Below are positions 42,772-52,143 of a stretch of DNA of 54,237 nt, in pieces. Position numbers and translations under genes: made by a program. The notes beneath the pieces are model-generated. The model ran no database searches and was not told the DNA's origin. It saw nothing but the letters and a program-made list of their open reading frames with translations. The DNA is from Planctomycetota bacterium (GTDB taxonomy: Bacteria > Planctomycetota > Phycisphaerae > WQYP01): assembly GCA_021790385.1 (NCBI GenBank), contig JAJYDW010000018.1, positions 1 to 54,237 on the forward strand. Direction: 5' to 3'. Within the stretch, counting starts at the first letter, position 1. Each line of letters starts with the position of its first letter.

Positions 42772-45309
42772 ATGAACAAGCTCATAATGCACCTGATCGG
42801 CAACGCCCACCTGGACCCAGTCTGGCTTTGGGACTATCGAGAAGGGCTTAACCAAGGACTTATCACCTGCCGCACCATCCTGGATTTGATGGATCAGAAT
42901 TCTGAGCTTACGTTTAACCGCGGAGAAGCGGCCATCTACCGCCATATAGAGCAAACTGATCGTCATACGTATTTGCGTATCCGGCGATATGTAAAGCAAG
43001 GCCGATGGGATGTGGTGGGCGGCAGCGTCATTCAACCGGATGACAACCTGCCGGCTACTGAGGCTCTGGTGCGACAATTTACCAGTGGGCTGACTTACTT
43101 TAAGGCCCGATTCGGCCGGCGTGTGCGTGTGGCGTGGGCGGCGGACTGTTTCGGCCATTCCGCGGGACTACCGGAAATTTTTGCTCACGCCGGCATCAAG
43201 TATTTCGCGTTTACCCGACCCGACTTTAAGACCTTGCCACTGGAGAAACCGGCGTTCTGGTGGATTGGTCCGGGCGGATCCCGCATTCTGGGGTACCGTC
43301 CGCTCGGCAATTGGTATGGCACGGAACGCTATGAGATACCGGACCGGCTGGACCAAACGCTGAAGCTGTCCTTACATCAGGGACTGGCCAATGTGGGGGT
43401 ATTTTATGGATTAGGAGATCATGGCGGCGGCCCCACCAGGCGTCATCTGGCCGACATAAAAGCATGGGCCAAGGCTCATCCCCAAGTTACGGTGATCCAT
43501 TCCACCATGCACCGATTTTTTGCCCAATTGGAGAAGGAGGTCCGTAACCAGAGGGAAGGATTTTTGCCCGAAGTCGCCGGGGAACTCAACTTCTGTCTTC
43601 GCGGATGTTACAGTTCCATGGCGCGGTTTAAATTCCTGTACCGCCAGGCGGAAAATTCGCTCATCTCGGCGGAAGCTACGGCTGCTGCCGTCGCTATGGC
43701 CACTGCCGGCAAGCCCAATCGGCCAGCCTCAGCATGGAATACGTTGTTGTTTAACGCCTTTCACGACATCCTGCCTGGAACCAGCATTGAACGCGGGTTT
43801 GCCGATCAGATATCCCATCTCGGGGCGTGTCTGGCCGATGCGCAGGAGCAGCGTTTTCGTGCCATCAACGCCCTGGCCATGCAGGTGGATACGCACGTAT
43901 TGCCTGCGGCCACATCGGACAGTCCAGTTGGCAATGCGGCGCTTATATTTAATCCACAGCCCCGCCGCTTTGACGGCTATGTGGAAATTGAAGCTTGTAT
44001 GGACGACCGGCAAATTTCCAAATACCAGGGCCAGACCCTTGATCAGTTACCGGTACGTGTGCTGGATCACCGCAAAAAGTCGCTGGCGTTTCAATTAACG
44101 GCCACGGAAAATACGTTTGCCCCGCATATCGCCTGGCGGCGCAGGGCCATTGTACCCGTGAAGCTGCCGCCCATGGGCTGGTCTGTGCTGGAAATGGCGT
44201 GGGTGGAAGGAGCACCGGCCCCGATTGGACCAACCGCCACCGCGCCGGCAACAGCACACACAGCGACAGACGGCAGCTCGACGGGCATTGATAACGGCCT
44301 TTATCATGTGACTGCGAAGATGGGAGATGCCGGAATCACCATAATGCGCAACGGACAACCGTTATCGGGAAACGGCATGCTTGCGGCGGAGGTATATGAG
44401 GATACCGGCGGCTCATGGGGTGGACCTGGCGAATCGCCAACAGCGCTGAAAAATCCGCCCCAGGAGCGCTGGTCCATCAGCAAATACCGCATATTGGAAA
44501 ACGGGCCATGGCGGGCGGCAGTATGGGTGCAACTGCAGGGAGCAAAATCCAGTCTGGAGTTGACCATTCGCCTGGCTGCCGGGCGCGACGCTGTTGATAT
44601 TGCGGCGCGGGTTCACTGGCAGCAACGAGCCGCACGGCTGAGGCTGCTTTTTCCGGCCAACGAGCCTTCGCCATCGGTGGAATATGATGTGCCGGGAGCC
44701 AGCGTGGTGCGCCAGATCGAAGGAGAAGTTCCCGGCGGCAGATGGCTGCGGGTGCCTGGCAGGGATGGAGGTTCTGGGGGATGGGGCTTCGCCAGCGATG
44801 CGCTCTATAGTTTTGGCGTCGGCGATGGATACGTAACAGCCACCATATTGCGAGCCACGCGTTTCGCGGCCAGCGAGGAAATGACCGCAGAACAGCAGCC
44901 TTGGATACCCGGCACCGATATCGGCGAACATAAATTTAATTTTCTGCTAACCGGAAATAGCGCGATTCTGCCAGAGCTTGCCGCGGAACTGGAAAATCCG
45001 CCGGTGGTGCAGTTGATACCCGCCAAACCCGGCCGCATGCCGGCGCAAGGCAGCGTGCTGGAGTTGAAGCCGGCCAGTCTGGAATTGTTGGCACTCAAGC
45101 CGGCGGAAGATGGCAACGGTTGGATATTGCGGGTACGCCATACAGGCAAAAAAGCAGTGCGTCCGCAGTTGAAATTACTGGGCACAACTGTTGTCCTTGG
45201 CCCGGTGCAAGCCAATCGCATCGCCGCATATCGCATATCCAAGACCGACGGAAAGTGGCAAGCCCGCGGGTGCGACGCGACCGAGCTTGGTGAGGACCTG
45301 GCAAAATAA
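42772..45309 (+). CDS. GH38 alpha-mannosidase
   Basis: An 845-residue glycoside hydrolase of family 38. The zinc site begins with GNAHLDPVWLWDYREG (His13, Asp15), and the nucleophile is Asp125 in WAADCFGHSAGLPE. FNAFHDILPGTSIERG provides the further conserved histidine/aspartate. The C-terminal half forms the beta-sandwich domains of the family. No signal peptide is visible, so it probably acts in the cytoplasm on imported mannosides. GGAG lies 7 bases before an in-frame GTG at 42769 and 10 before the ATG at 42772; either could be used. It is divergent from the PEP-CTERM gene and closes the carbohydrate locus. Confidence 0.92.
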   Translation: MNKLIMHLIGNAHLDPVWLWDYREGLNQGLITCRTILDLMDQNSELTFNRGEAAIYRHIEQTDRHTYLRIRRYVKQGRWDVVGGSVIQPDDNLPATEALVRQFTSGLTYFKARFGRRVRVAWAADCFGHSAGLPEIFAHAGIKYFAFTRPDFKTLPLEKPAFWWIGPGGSRILGYRPLGNWYGTERYEIPDRLDQTLKLSLHQGLANVGVFYGLGDHGGGPTRRHLADIKAWAKAHPQVTVIHSTMHRFFAQLEKEVRNQREGFLPEVAGELNFCLRGCYSSMARFKFLYRQAENSLISAEATAAAVAMATAGKPNRPASAWNTLLFNAFHDILPGTSIERGFADQISHLGACLADAQEQRFRAINALAMQVDTHVLPAATSDSPVGNAALIFNPQPRRFDGYVEIEACMDDRQISKYQGQTLDQLPVRVLDHRKKSLAFQLTATENTFAPHIAWRRRAIVPVKLPPMGWSVLEMAWVEGAPAPIGPTATAPATAHTATDGSSTGIDNGLYHVTAKMGDAGITIMRNGQPLSGNGMLAAEVYEDTGGSWGGPGESPTALKNPPQERWSISKYRILENGPWRAAVWVQLQGAKSSLELTIRLAAGRDAVDIAARVHWQQRAARLRLLFPANEPSPSVEYDVPGASVVRQIEGEVPGGRWLRVPGRDGGSGGWGFASDALYSFGVGDGYVTATILRATRFAASEEMTAEQQPWIPGTDIGEHKFNFLLTGNSAILPELAAELENPPVVQLIPAKPGRMPAQGSVLELKPASLELLALKPAEDGNGWILRVRHTGKKAVRPQLKLLGTTVVLGPVQANRIAAYRISKTDGKWQARGCDATELGEDLAK

Positions 45310-45336
45310 ACTGGCAGCCTGCCAAGCCGGTGTGTT

Positions 45337-45360
45337 GACCGCCCATGTAACAGGGCGGTC
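45337..45360. terminator. Hairpin between convergent genes
   Basis: GACCGCCC, loop of 8, GGGCGGTC: a perfect 8-bp GC-rich stem in the 93-bp gap between the mannosidase and methyltransferase genes. No strong T-run follows on either side, but the location fits a bidirectional terminator. Confidence 0.55.
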
Positions 45361-45402
45361 CTGTGAAAAGACATACCTTTGATCCGCCGATGCGGGAAGC
45401 TC

Positions 45403-46122
45403 TCAAGTTATTTTTTTCATAATCAGCAGATAATTGAAACCGCGCAGAAAGTAATTTCCTTCGATGGCGGCGGTATGCCAATGATTGCGTTTCAGTGTGC
45501 GGTTGTGGCGCACTACCGCAATAATGTCCACCGGCTGAAAACGTTGGCGCAGCAGCGAAAATAATTCAAAGCCAATGGGAATAAAGGGACGCCCTTTTTT
45601 GAACGAATCACTCACGTACACAGCCATGTACCGGCGACTTTTCAGCACACGTTGAATCTGGCCGAAAACTTCATTCATGGCTCCAAAGTAGGCATTGGGA
45701 CCGCGCCCCACAGGTGCTTCGCCGGCATTGAGTTTTCCGATGCAGCGTGGATCATCGGAATAGTCCACATGCGTACTGTAAGGCGGATCGAGAAAAACAA
45801 AATCGACGCTGGCGGCAGACAGAGGAATATGCCGGGCGTCAGCGCTTTGAATATCATCCCGGCTGGGCAAGAGGTCAAAACCGATACCTTTGCGCTGCAG
45901 TTCCGCCGCAACATCCAAGGTGGTTCCGCTGCCGCACATGGGATCCAGAATCACATCGCCGGGGCGGGTGTAGCGGGAAAGTAAATTCCAAATAACCCAG
46001 GCGGGGGTAGCTCCGATGTAATCTTTATCGCCATGAGGTTCCCGGCCATAGTCCTGGGAAGGATATTCCCAAAGTGTGGTGGTGCAAATTCGTACGGGCG
46101 GTTTTTTATGGGGAAAAGACAC
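45403..46122 (-). CDS. Orphan DNA methyltransferase (N6-adenine/N4-cytosine type)
   Basis: A 239-residue SAM-dependent methyltransferase. The SAM-binding motif DPMCGSGTTLDVAAELQ (about 55-71) precedes the catalytic DPPYSTHVDYSD (about 107-118). That is the order of amino-methyltransferases acting on adenine or cytosine; a tRNA or rRNA target cannot be excluded. No restriction enzyme or specificity subunit is adjacent, so it seems solitary. GTG at 46122 has AGGA 8 bases upstream and is preferred; the longer frame overlaps yajQ. It lies 16 bp after yajQ, probably in the same transcript. Confidence 0.8.
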   Translation of the reverse strand: MSFPHKKPPVRICTTTLWEYPSQDYGREPHGDKDYIGATPAWVIWNLLSRYTRPGDVILDPMCGSGTTLDVAAELQRKGIGFDLLPSRDDIQSADARHIPLSAASVDFVFLDPPYSTHVDYSDDPRCIGKLNAGEAPVGRGPNAYFGAMNEVFGQIQRVLKSRRYMAVYVSDSFKKGRPFIPIGFELFSLLRQRFQPVDIIAVVRHNRTLKRNHWHTAAIEGNYFLRGFNYLLIMKKIT

Positions 46123-46138
46123 CGATGTTATCCTGAAG

Positions 46139-46639
46139 TCAGCGGTAGTTGTTGAATTGCAGCGGAATAGCCGGAGGCTTGGCTCGCAGGGCGGCAATGA
46201 CCGCCTGCAAGTCGTCTTTTTTGGGGGAACTGACGCGCAGCGTGTCACCTTGAATGCTGGCATTCACCTTAAGCCCCAACTCCTTAATCTGTTTTTGCAG
46301 AGCCTTGGCGATGTCGCGGTCGATGCCGCTTTTGAGTTTCAGCTTCTGGCGGACGGTGTTGTGCGTAGCAATTTCCAGTTTTTGCCGATCCAGACAGCGC
46401 GGGTCCACGCCGCGTTTGGTCATCTTGGCCACCAGCACCTGCAAAACGGCTTCCAATTGCGGTTCGCCATCAGCGGTCAGTACAATGAGCTTCTCTTTTT
46501 TGTCAAGGGCACCCACGCCGGCGGCGGTGCCGCGGAAATCGAAACGGGTGATAATTTCCTTTTGGGCCTGCACCACAGCGTTATCCAACTCCTGCAGGTT
46601 GACCTCACTGACGATATCAAAACTTGAATCCGCGGACAC
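46139..46639 (-). CDS. yajQ: YajQ family nucleotide-binding protein
   Basis: A 166-residue protein of the YajQ (UPF0234) family, beginning SFDIVSEVNLQELDNAV and containing TRFDFRGTAAGV and the C-terminal VNASIQGDTLRVSSPKKDDL. Members bind nucleotides; some bind cyclic di-GMP and act as co-regulators. The start is GTG at 46639 with AAGGAG 7 bases upstream. It is followed by the orphan methyltransferase. Confidence 0.93.
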   Translation of the reverse strand: MSADSSFDIVSEVNLQELDNAVVQAQKEIITRFDFRGTAAGVGALDKKEKLIVLTADGEPQLEAVLQVLVAKMTKRGVDPRCLDRQKLEIATHNTVRQKLKLKSGIDRDIAKALQKQIKELGLKVNASIQGDTLRVSSPKKDDLQAVIAALRAKPPAIPLQFNNYR

Positions 46640-46674
46640 GAGGATCTCCTTTCATGGCCTCCGGCGGTCAGACT

Positions 46675-47001
46675 TCACCACGCGCCCCCTGCGGGTGGAC
46701 GCGGCAACGGCTGACGGCCAGCGGCATATTTTACCAGTGGCCCGGCCAACACCGCCAGCACGAACATCCATACAATAATCAGCAATATATTCCTGGCCCA
46801 GGCAGAATGTTGCGGCACATTCATCTCGTTCCAGGTCGGTTTAGCCCGTACGACGATCGGTGGCAGGTGCGCCGGTCGGGCGACTACCGAGGCGGTTGGC
46901 GCGGTGACAGATCGCGCCTGCATTATGACGGTGGTGCTGAGAATGACGGCAATAGCCAGGCCGATCATCAGTTTGGGGAGCATTTTTTTTACTGCCGGCA
47001 C
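46675..47001 (-). CDS. Small membrane protein of unknown function
   Basis: A 108-residue protein with hydrophobic segments at about 9-27 and 70-90 and a proline-rich loop between them. I do not recognise a family. The start is a GTG at 47001 with a GGTGG site upstream; ATG at 46983 is an alternative without one. It lies 7 bp after hisG and is probably co-transcribed, but no link with histidine synthesis is apparent. Confidence 0.55.
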   Translation of the reverse strand: MPAVKKMLPKLMIGLAIAVILSTTVIMQARSVTAPTASVVARPAHLPPIVVRAKPTWNEMNVPQHSAWARNILLIIVWMFVLAVLAGPLVKYAAGRQPLPRPPAGGAW

Positions 47002-47008
47002 AGGCCAC

Positions 47009-47893
47009 CTACGGTATCACTTTGTTGAGCGGGTAACTGATCAGTCCAGTAGCCCCGGCGCGCTTTAACTGAGGAATCAGTTCGCGTTCGCTGCGCTCTT
47101 CAATGATCACTTCCACGGCCACCCACGAACCATCGGCGAGGGGTGAAATAGTGGGAGATTTTTCGGCGGGCAGAATTTTAAGGACCGCCTCGAGCTTTTC
47201 TCGCGGGGCATTAAGCTTCAGACCAACTTTCTCGCGGGCGCTGATTGCTCCGTGCAGCAGCAGTGCCAAGTTTTCCATCTTCTCGCGTTTGAACGGGTCC
47301 GCCCAGGCCTGGTGATTGGCAATCAGCCGGGTGGTACTGACCAACAGAGTATCAATAATTCGCAGGTTGTTGGCCCGGATCGAAGAGCCAGTCTCGGTGA
47401 TGTCCACAATGGCATCCAGCAGACGGGCCTTAACTTCAGTGGCCCCCCAACTGAATTCCACTTTGACGGGGATGTTTTTTTTCTGAAAATATTCCCGGGT
47501 GACATTGACCAGTTCCGTGGCAATCACGCCATCGCGCAAATCTTCCGGGGTGGTCAGAGTTGATTCCTGCGGTACCGCCAGCACCCACCGGGCGGGCCTG
47601 CTGGTGGCCTTGGAATAGACCAGTTCGGTCACTTCATGCACATTCGACCCATTTTCCTTGATCCAATCAGAACCGGTAAGGCCCACATCAATGACGTTTT
47701 CTTCTACGTAACGCGACATTTCCTGGGCTCGAAACATCACCACTTCAATAGCCGGATCATCAATGGAAGGAAAGTAACTGCGATCGTTGACCGAGATGCG
47801 CCAGCCGGCTTTGGCGAATAAATCGACCGTAGAGTCCTGTAAAGAACCTTTCGGAATTCCCAGCCGCAGAATGTTGGTACCAGGTTTTAACAT
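47009..47893 (-). CDS. hisG: ATP phosphoribosyltransferase, long form
   Basis: A 294-residue HisG, which joins ATP and PRPP in the first step of histidine synthesis. The N-terminus LRLGIPKGSLQDSTVDLFAKAG, the DVGLTGSDWIKENG segment and the PRPP region DIVDITETGSSIRANNL (in two parts) are typical. The length and the C-terminal part (about 215-294) show the regulatory domain of the long form, which senses histidine, so a HisZ partner is not needed. AAGG lies 7 bases before the ATG. It is isolated from other his genes here. Confidence 0.95.
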   Translation of the reverse strand: MLKPGTNILRLGIPKGSLQDSTVDLFAKAGWRISVNDRSYFPSIDDPAIEVVMFRAQEMSRYVEENVIDVGLTGSDWIKENGSNVHEVTELVYSKATSRPARWVLAVPQESTLTTPEDLRDGVIATELVNVTREYFQKKNIPVKVEFSWGATEVKARLLDAIVDITETGSSIRANNLRIIDTLLVSTTRLIANHQAWADPFKREKMENLALLLHGAISAREKVGLKLNAPREKLEAVLKILPAEKSPTISPLADGSWVAVEVIIEERSERELIPQLKRAGATGLISYPLNKVIP

Positions 47894-47965
47894 CAGAATG
47901 CCTTTTTAACAGTGTGGTTTACTCAGATGCCGAGCCTTCGTCCGCCACGCCGGACGAACCCCGTT

Positions 47966-48796
47966 TTAGTCCTTAATGGAAGGCTTGGGCTTTCCTTTTG
48001 TGGGTGCTCCGCCAGCCTTTTCCGGGGAAGGATCCCCCCCTTTTTTCCGGTGCGCCTTGGCCACGTGCGTCGGGGCGGACGCAGATTCAGTACCGGCCCC
48101 CGACTGCTGCGTTTTGACCGGGGACACCTGAGGTGCATCTTGGGGCGGGGCTACAACCGTCGAGGGATTTCGTGCGACGGCGGGCCAAACCTTAGGCATC
48201 CAGTCCTCCAAATCTTTACGGGAAGCCCGGAAAAACATCCCCATCTGCGGAGCCCGAATCTGGCGTTCCAGCACCTGCTGTAATTCCAGCAACGTACATT
48301 CTTCGGTGACGGCCTGTTTGTTTTTCAACCATAAAATCAGCTTCATATCCACAGGCGCGGCAGGAACACCGAAACAATCCAATGCCACCGCAGCTTCTAC
48401 ATAAGGATTGATGCCGGCAAGAGACTTAAGATACTTGCGAATTTCCGGCTTGTGCATCTGATGCAGACTTTCCAGACTCATCTGCTTTTCACGCTCAAAA
48501 ATGGCTTGCAACGTGCGATGCAGCGAAGAGCAGCGCCCTTCCACAAACGCATAACGCACCCCCAAAATGGCCGCCAGTTCAATGGCCGGCGTTACGCGCA
48601 GTTCATTGTAATCGGTCATGGTCGAAACCAAGCGCTGTGCGGCGCTTTGCGCCCGGCTCATTTCTGCATCGTATTCCAGAAACGCATGCACCAAACGGGC
48701 CAGCGGCTCCATTTTCGGCCCTTCCGGTGGAGCATGACGGGTCCAGCGGGTGAGGATCTTTTTTAGAACATCGGATTTAACATGGCTTTTAGTCAT
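47966..48796 (-). CDS. Diverged HhH-GPD-fold protein (endonuclease III-like)
   Basis: A 276-residue protein. Residues about 120-165 read like the helix-hairpin-helix region of endonuclease III-type glycosylases: SLAGINPYVEAAVALDCFG then VPAAPVDMKLILWL, with the catalytic Asp of the 'PVD' motif kept. The lysine usual in bifunctional enzymes is absent from the hairpin, and no C-terminal iron-sulfur cysteines are present. Residues about 210-276 are a lysine/proline-rich disordered tail that could bind nucleic acid. DNA repair, or a ribosome- or RNA-linked role given the neighbours, are both possible. It overlaps rbfA by 8 bases. Confidence 0.6.
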   Translation of the reverse strand: MTKSHVKSDVLKKILTRWTRHAPPEGPKMEPLARLVHAFLEYDAEMSRAQSAAQRLVSTMTDYNELRVTPAIELAAILGVRYAFVEGRCSSLHRTLQAIFEREKQMSLESLHQMHKPEIRKYLKSLAGINPYVEAAVALDCFGVPAAPVDMKLILWLKNKQAVTEECTLLELQQVLERQIRAPQMGMFFRASRKDLEDWMPKVWPAVARNPSTVVAPPQDAPQVSPVKTQQSGAGTESASAPTHVAKAHRKKGGDPSPEKAGGAPTKGKPKPSIKD

Positions 48797-49139
48797 CTGC
48801 TATTCCTTTGGATTCAGCGAGAAGGCGGTCAATTTCCGCCTGCTTTTTAAGCGAATGATCGAGCACAAAGCTCAAATGGGGAGCCACACGCATGGATAAC
48901 GCCCTGGCGACCTCGTGCTGCACGAAAGCCTTGGCATGTAATAGGCCCTGAAAAACCGTGGCCTCAGGTGACGAGGAGAGAATACTTACATAAATTTTGG
49001 CTTCACGCAGATCCGCAGTAACCTCCACCCTGGTTACGCTGACGATGCCGGTAACGCGCGGATCTTCAAGATCACGCAGCAAGACCATGGAAACCACGCG
49101 CCGAATCTGCGATTCAATCTTGCGCTGTCGGACACTCAT
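48789..49139 (-). CDS. rbfA: Ribosome-binding factor A
   Basis: A 116-residue RbfA, a KH-like protein that matures the 16S rRNA 5' end in the small subunit. VRQRKIESQIRRVVSMVLLRDLEDPRV and ITVEVTADLREAKIYVS-like segments match the family, as does the C-terminal PHLSFVLDHSLKKQAEID. It follows infB in the normal nusA-infB-rbfA order and overlaps the HhH-fold gene at its end. Confidence 0.94.
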   Translation of the reverse strand: MSVRQRKIESQIRRVVSMVLLRDLEDPRVTGIVSVTRVEVTADLREAKIYVSILSSSPEATVFQGLLHAKAFVQHEVARALSMRVAPHLSFVLDHSLKKQAEIDRLLAESKGIADD

Positions 49140-49207
49140 GTCTAATTCGCCCTTCGCCTCTTAGAAGCTTTTATGGAAGCATACCGAAAGTGGAGTCAGC
49201 CGGCACC

Positions 49208-52072
49208 TTACAGAGTTCTGGCCACATCCACCGTTTTATACGCCGCGATGATATCGCCCACTTTAATGTCATCGCGGCCCGCCAGCTTCAAACCACATTC
49301 CAAACCCGCACGCACTTCGCGGGCATCTTCCTTGAAGCGTCGCAGTGAATCAAGCACCAGATGATCAGCCACCGTTACCCCGTCACGGATCAACCGATAT
49401 TTCGCCGTTCGCAGCAATACACCATCGGTTACCATACATCCGGCAATACTGCCCACACGGCTCACGCGAATTACCTGCCGCACTTCCGCATGGCCGATGA
49501 TCTGGTCCTGTTTTTCGGGGGCCAACATGCCGGTAAGAGCTTTGTGGATATCGTCGGTAATTTCGTAAATGACGCGGTAAAGACGAATATCCACGCCGCG
49601 CCGTTCGGCAAGTTTGCGGGCACTTTCGTCAGGCTCTACGCAAAAGCCGACAATGATGGCCTTAGAGGCTTCGGCAAGCAGCACATCGCTCTCGGAAATT
49701 CCGCCCACGGCCGCATGGAGCAACCGCACCTGCACTTCCTTGGAAAGTTCGCGGGTCATGGTCTGGCGCAGCACATCCGCGGACCCCTGCACGTCGGCCT
49801 TGAGAATCATGTTGAGTTCCTTGATCTCGCCGCGTTTGATTGTATCAAAGAGGTTTTCCAGCGTCACCTTGGTACGCTGGGCGATGTCCGATTCACGGTC
49901 GGCGTGGGCACGTTCCTCGGCAATGCTCTTGCTTTTCGCCAGGTCGTCCACTACGTACAACGGATCCGCGCCCATAGGCACATTGTCCAACCCAAAAACT
50001 TCCACCGGTGTGGCCGGCCCGGCTTCGGTTACGGGTCGCCCATGATCATCCAAAAGTTGGCGAACGCGCCCGGACGCCGGACCGCACACCATGGCATCAC
50101 CGATGCGCAGCGTACCATTTTGCACCATCACCCGGGCCACCACACCGCGCAACGGATCCATAAACGCTTCTATGACCGTACCACGCGCCGGAAGCTGTGG
50201 CGAGGCTTTTAATTCGCGCAGGGCCGCGGTGTAATCGAGATATTCAATGAGTTCCTTCACGCCCTGGCCGCTGGCCGCGCTGGTTCGCACCACTTCCACA
50301 TCACCGCCCCATTCCATCGGATTCAAGCCGTGCTCGGCCAGTTGGCCCAGCACCTTGTTGGCGTTGGCCTCGGGCTTGTCAATTTTATTCAGCGCCACCA
50401 CAATTGGTACGCCTGCGGCTTTGGCGTGGTCGATGGATTCCACCGTCTGAGGCATCACGCCGTCATCGGCTGCCACCACCAGCACCACTACATCCGTCAG
50501 ATTGGCTCCGCGGGCTCGCATCGCGGTAAAGGCCTGATGCCCCGGGGTATCTAAAAAGGTAACCCGCTTCGGTTTGCCGTCGGAACCGGTCAGGCTTACG
50601 GTGTAAGCGCCGATATGCTGGGTGATGCCGCCGGCTTCACCGGCAGCGACATTGGCTGAGCGGATCTTGTCCAGCAGGCTGGTCTTACCATGGTCCACAT
50701 GGCCAAGTATGGTCACCACGGGCGGGCGTGCGGAGCGCTCAGCGGCATCAGCAATTTGTTTGTATTGGCGCTCCAACACCACGTATTGGGATTCTTTTTT
50801 CTTGATAATCAGCTCAATACCGTATTCCAGGGCCAGCATCTGCGCCACGTCCAGATCCAGACTCTGGTTGACCGTGACCATGGCTCCCTGGGTCAGCAGC
50901 TTTTTAAGCATGTCTCCGGCTTTGACGCCCATCAATTCAGACAGATGCCGCAGCGTTACCGGCGGGGTGATTTCAATGGAAGACGGTTTCTGTGCCGGCG
51001 CATGCGCCGCCGCCGTCTTTTGCTGCGCCTTATTAAGTTGTCGCCGACGCACGCGCAACATGCCGCCGGTGGCTGATGCCAGCCGTTCGGCCCGGTCCAG
51101 CAAATCCGCCTCCCGCCACTCGCGGATCAGATCAACATCCGCTCCGCCCAGCCGCCCGCCTTGATGTCTGGCCGTGCGGCCCTTATTGCGACGTGCCTTG
51201 GCTTCCTCATCATCGAGCAGGGGTTCACCCGGCTTGCCACGGTTGCGGTGTGATCCACCGCCACCAGATGGAAACGACGGCGTACGATCCATCATGGGGG
51301 ATGGTTCACTGGAATAAGGCGAAGGCCGAACCCGAGATCGCGGCGGTTCCACTATTTCCGGCGCGGCAATGCGCACCACATTCGGACCTTTCAACTGGGC
51401 CGGTGCCGGCACATGGCGCGGTCCAGCAGGCGTAACCACCGGCTTGGCCACCACATTCGGTACTCCGCGCGGCACCACCGGTGCCGGTGGTTTAACCGGC
51501 TTCATAGGAATTTCCGCAGTCGGCTTGGCCGGTACATCTGTGACGGATTTAACGGCCGCTTCCGCCGGCGAACGGTCTGGTGTTGCAGCCATCGGCTTGG
51601 CCACTGGTTCTGGGGGAATTGCGGCGGGGGCCAAGATTGGAGTTTCCGCCACAGATGGCCCTTCCGAAGGCACACTCACGGGTGCGCCCGGTACTACTTT
51701 GCGGGGTCTCCCGCGCGGGCGGCGCGCCGGGGCCTCTGTCGAGGGTGTTGTGTCGGACGGGGATGCGGCTCCGGCAACCGGAGCATCCATAACCGCGGCG
51801 TGAGTGGCCGAAGACTGATCTGCGTCGTCGGCATTTTTTTTCTTCCGGCCGCGTTTCTGCGGGACTTTTTCCACTGCCACGTGTGCAGTTTTTTCCACCG
51901 CCGTTTGTGGAGCACCTTTACTGAACCACTCGCGGATACTCTCAGCAAGACCAGCCTTGACGGTGCTCTGGTGGCTGTCGAGTTCGGCAACACCCTCCGC
52001 CAGGCATTTTTCGATGATCGCCTTGCTGTCAACACCAAGCTCTTTGGCGAGTTTGTGAACTTTAATATTCAA
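49208..52072 (-). CDS. infB: Translation initiation factor IF-2
   Basis: A 954-residue GTPase that delivers initiator tRNA to the ribosome. The N-terminal IF2N module (VHKLAKELGVDSKAIIEKC) is followed by a long Pro/Ala/Val-rich linker (about 60-310). The G domain has G1 GHVDHGKTSLLDK, switch region GGITQHIGAY, DTPGHQAF and NKIDKPEA, and domains II-IV follow. The open frame begins with TTG at 52072, placed 6 bases after GGAG, and no better upstream start is seen; this is a rare start codon that may limit expression. The gene follows nusA by 71 bp. Confidence 0.95.
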   Translation of the reverse strand: MNIKVHKLAKELGVDSKAIIEKCLAEGVAELDSHQSTVKAGLAESIREWFSKGAPQTAVEKTAHVAVEKVPQKRGRKKKNADDADQSSATHAAVMDAPVAGAASPSDTTPSTEAPARRPRGRPRKVVPGAPVSVPSEGPSVAETPILAPAAIPPEPVAKPMAATPDRSPAEAAVKSVTDVPAKPTAEIPMKPVKPPAPVVPRGVPNVVAKPVVTPAGPRHVPAPAQLKGPNVVRIAAPEIVEPPRSRVRPSPYSSEPSPMMDRTPSFPSGGGGSHRNRGKPGEPLLDDEEAKARRNKGRTARHQGGRLGGADVDLIREWREADLLDRAERLASATGGMLRVRRRQLNKAQQKTAAAHAPAQKPSSIEITPPVTLRHLSELMGVKAGDMLKKLLTQGAMVTVNQSLDLDVAQMLALEYGIELIIKKKESQYVVLERQYKQIADAAERSARPPVVTILGHVDHGKTSLLDKIRSANVAAGEAGGITQHIGAYTVSLTGSDGKPKRVTFLDTPGHQAFTAMRARGANLTDVVVLVVAADDGVMPQTVESIDHAKAAGVPIVVALNKIDKPEANANKVLGQLAEHGLNPMEWGGDVEVVRTSAASGQGVKELIEYLDYTAALRELKASPQLPARGTVIEAFMDPLRGVVARVMVQNGTLRIGDAMVCGPASGRVRQLLDDHGRPVTEAGPATPVEVFGLDNVPMGADPLYVVDDLAKSKSIAEERAHADRESDIAQRTKVTLENLFDTIKRGEIKELNMILKADVQGSADVLRQTMTRELSKEVQVRLLHAAVGGISESDVLLAEASKAIIVGFCVEPDESARKLAERRGVDIRLYRVIYEITDDIHKALTGMLAPEKQDQIIGHAEVRQVIRVSRVGSIAGCMVTDGVLLRTAKYRLIRDGVTVADHLVLDSLRRFKEDAREVRAGLECGLKLAGRDDIKVGDIIAAYKTVDVARTL

Positions 52073-52143
52073 AGAGTGCTCCAGTAGTTATTTTTCCATT
52101 GCGGTTATCCCCGGACCATCCGTCACGCCGTTCTGCCGCGATA

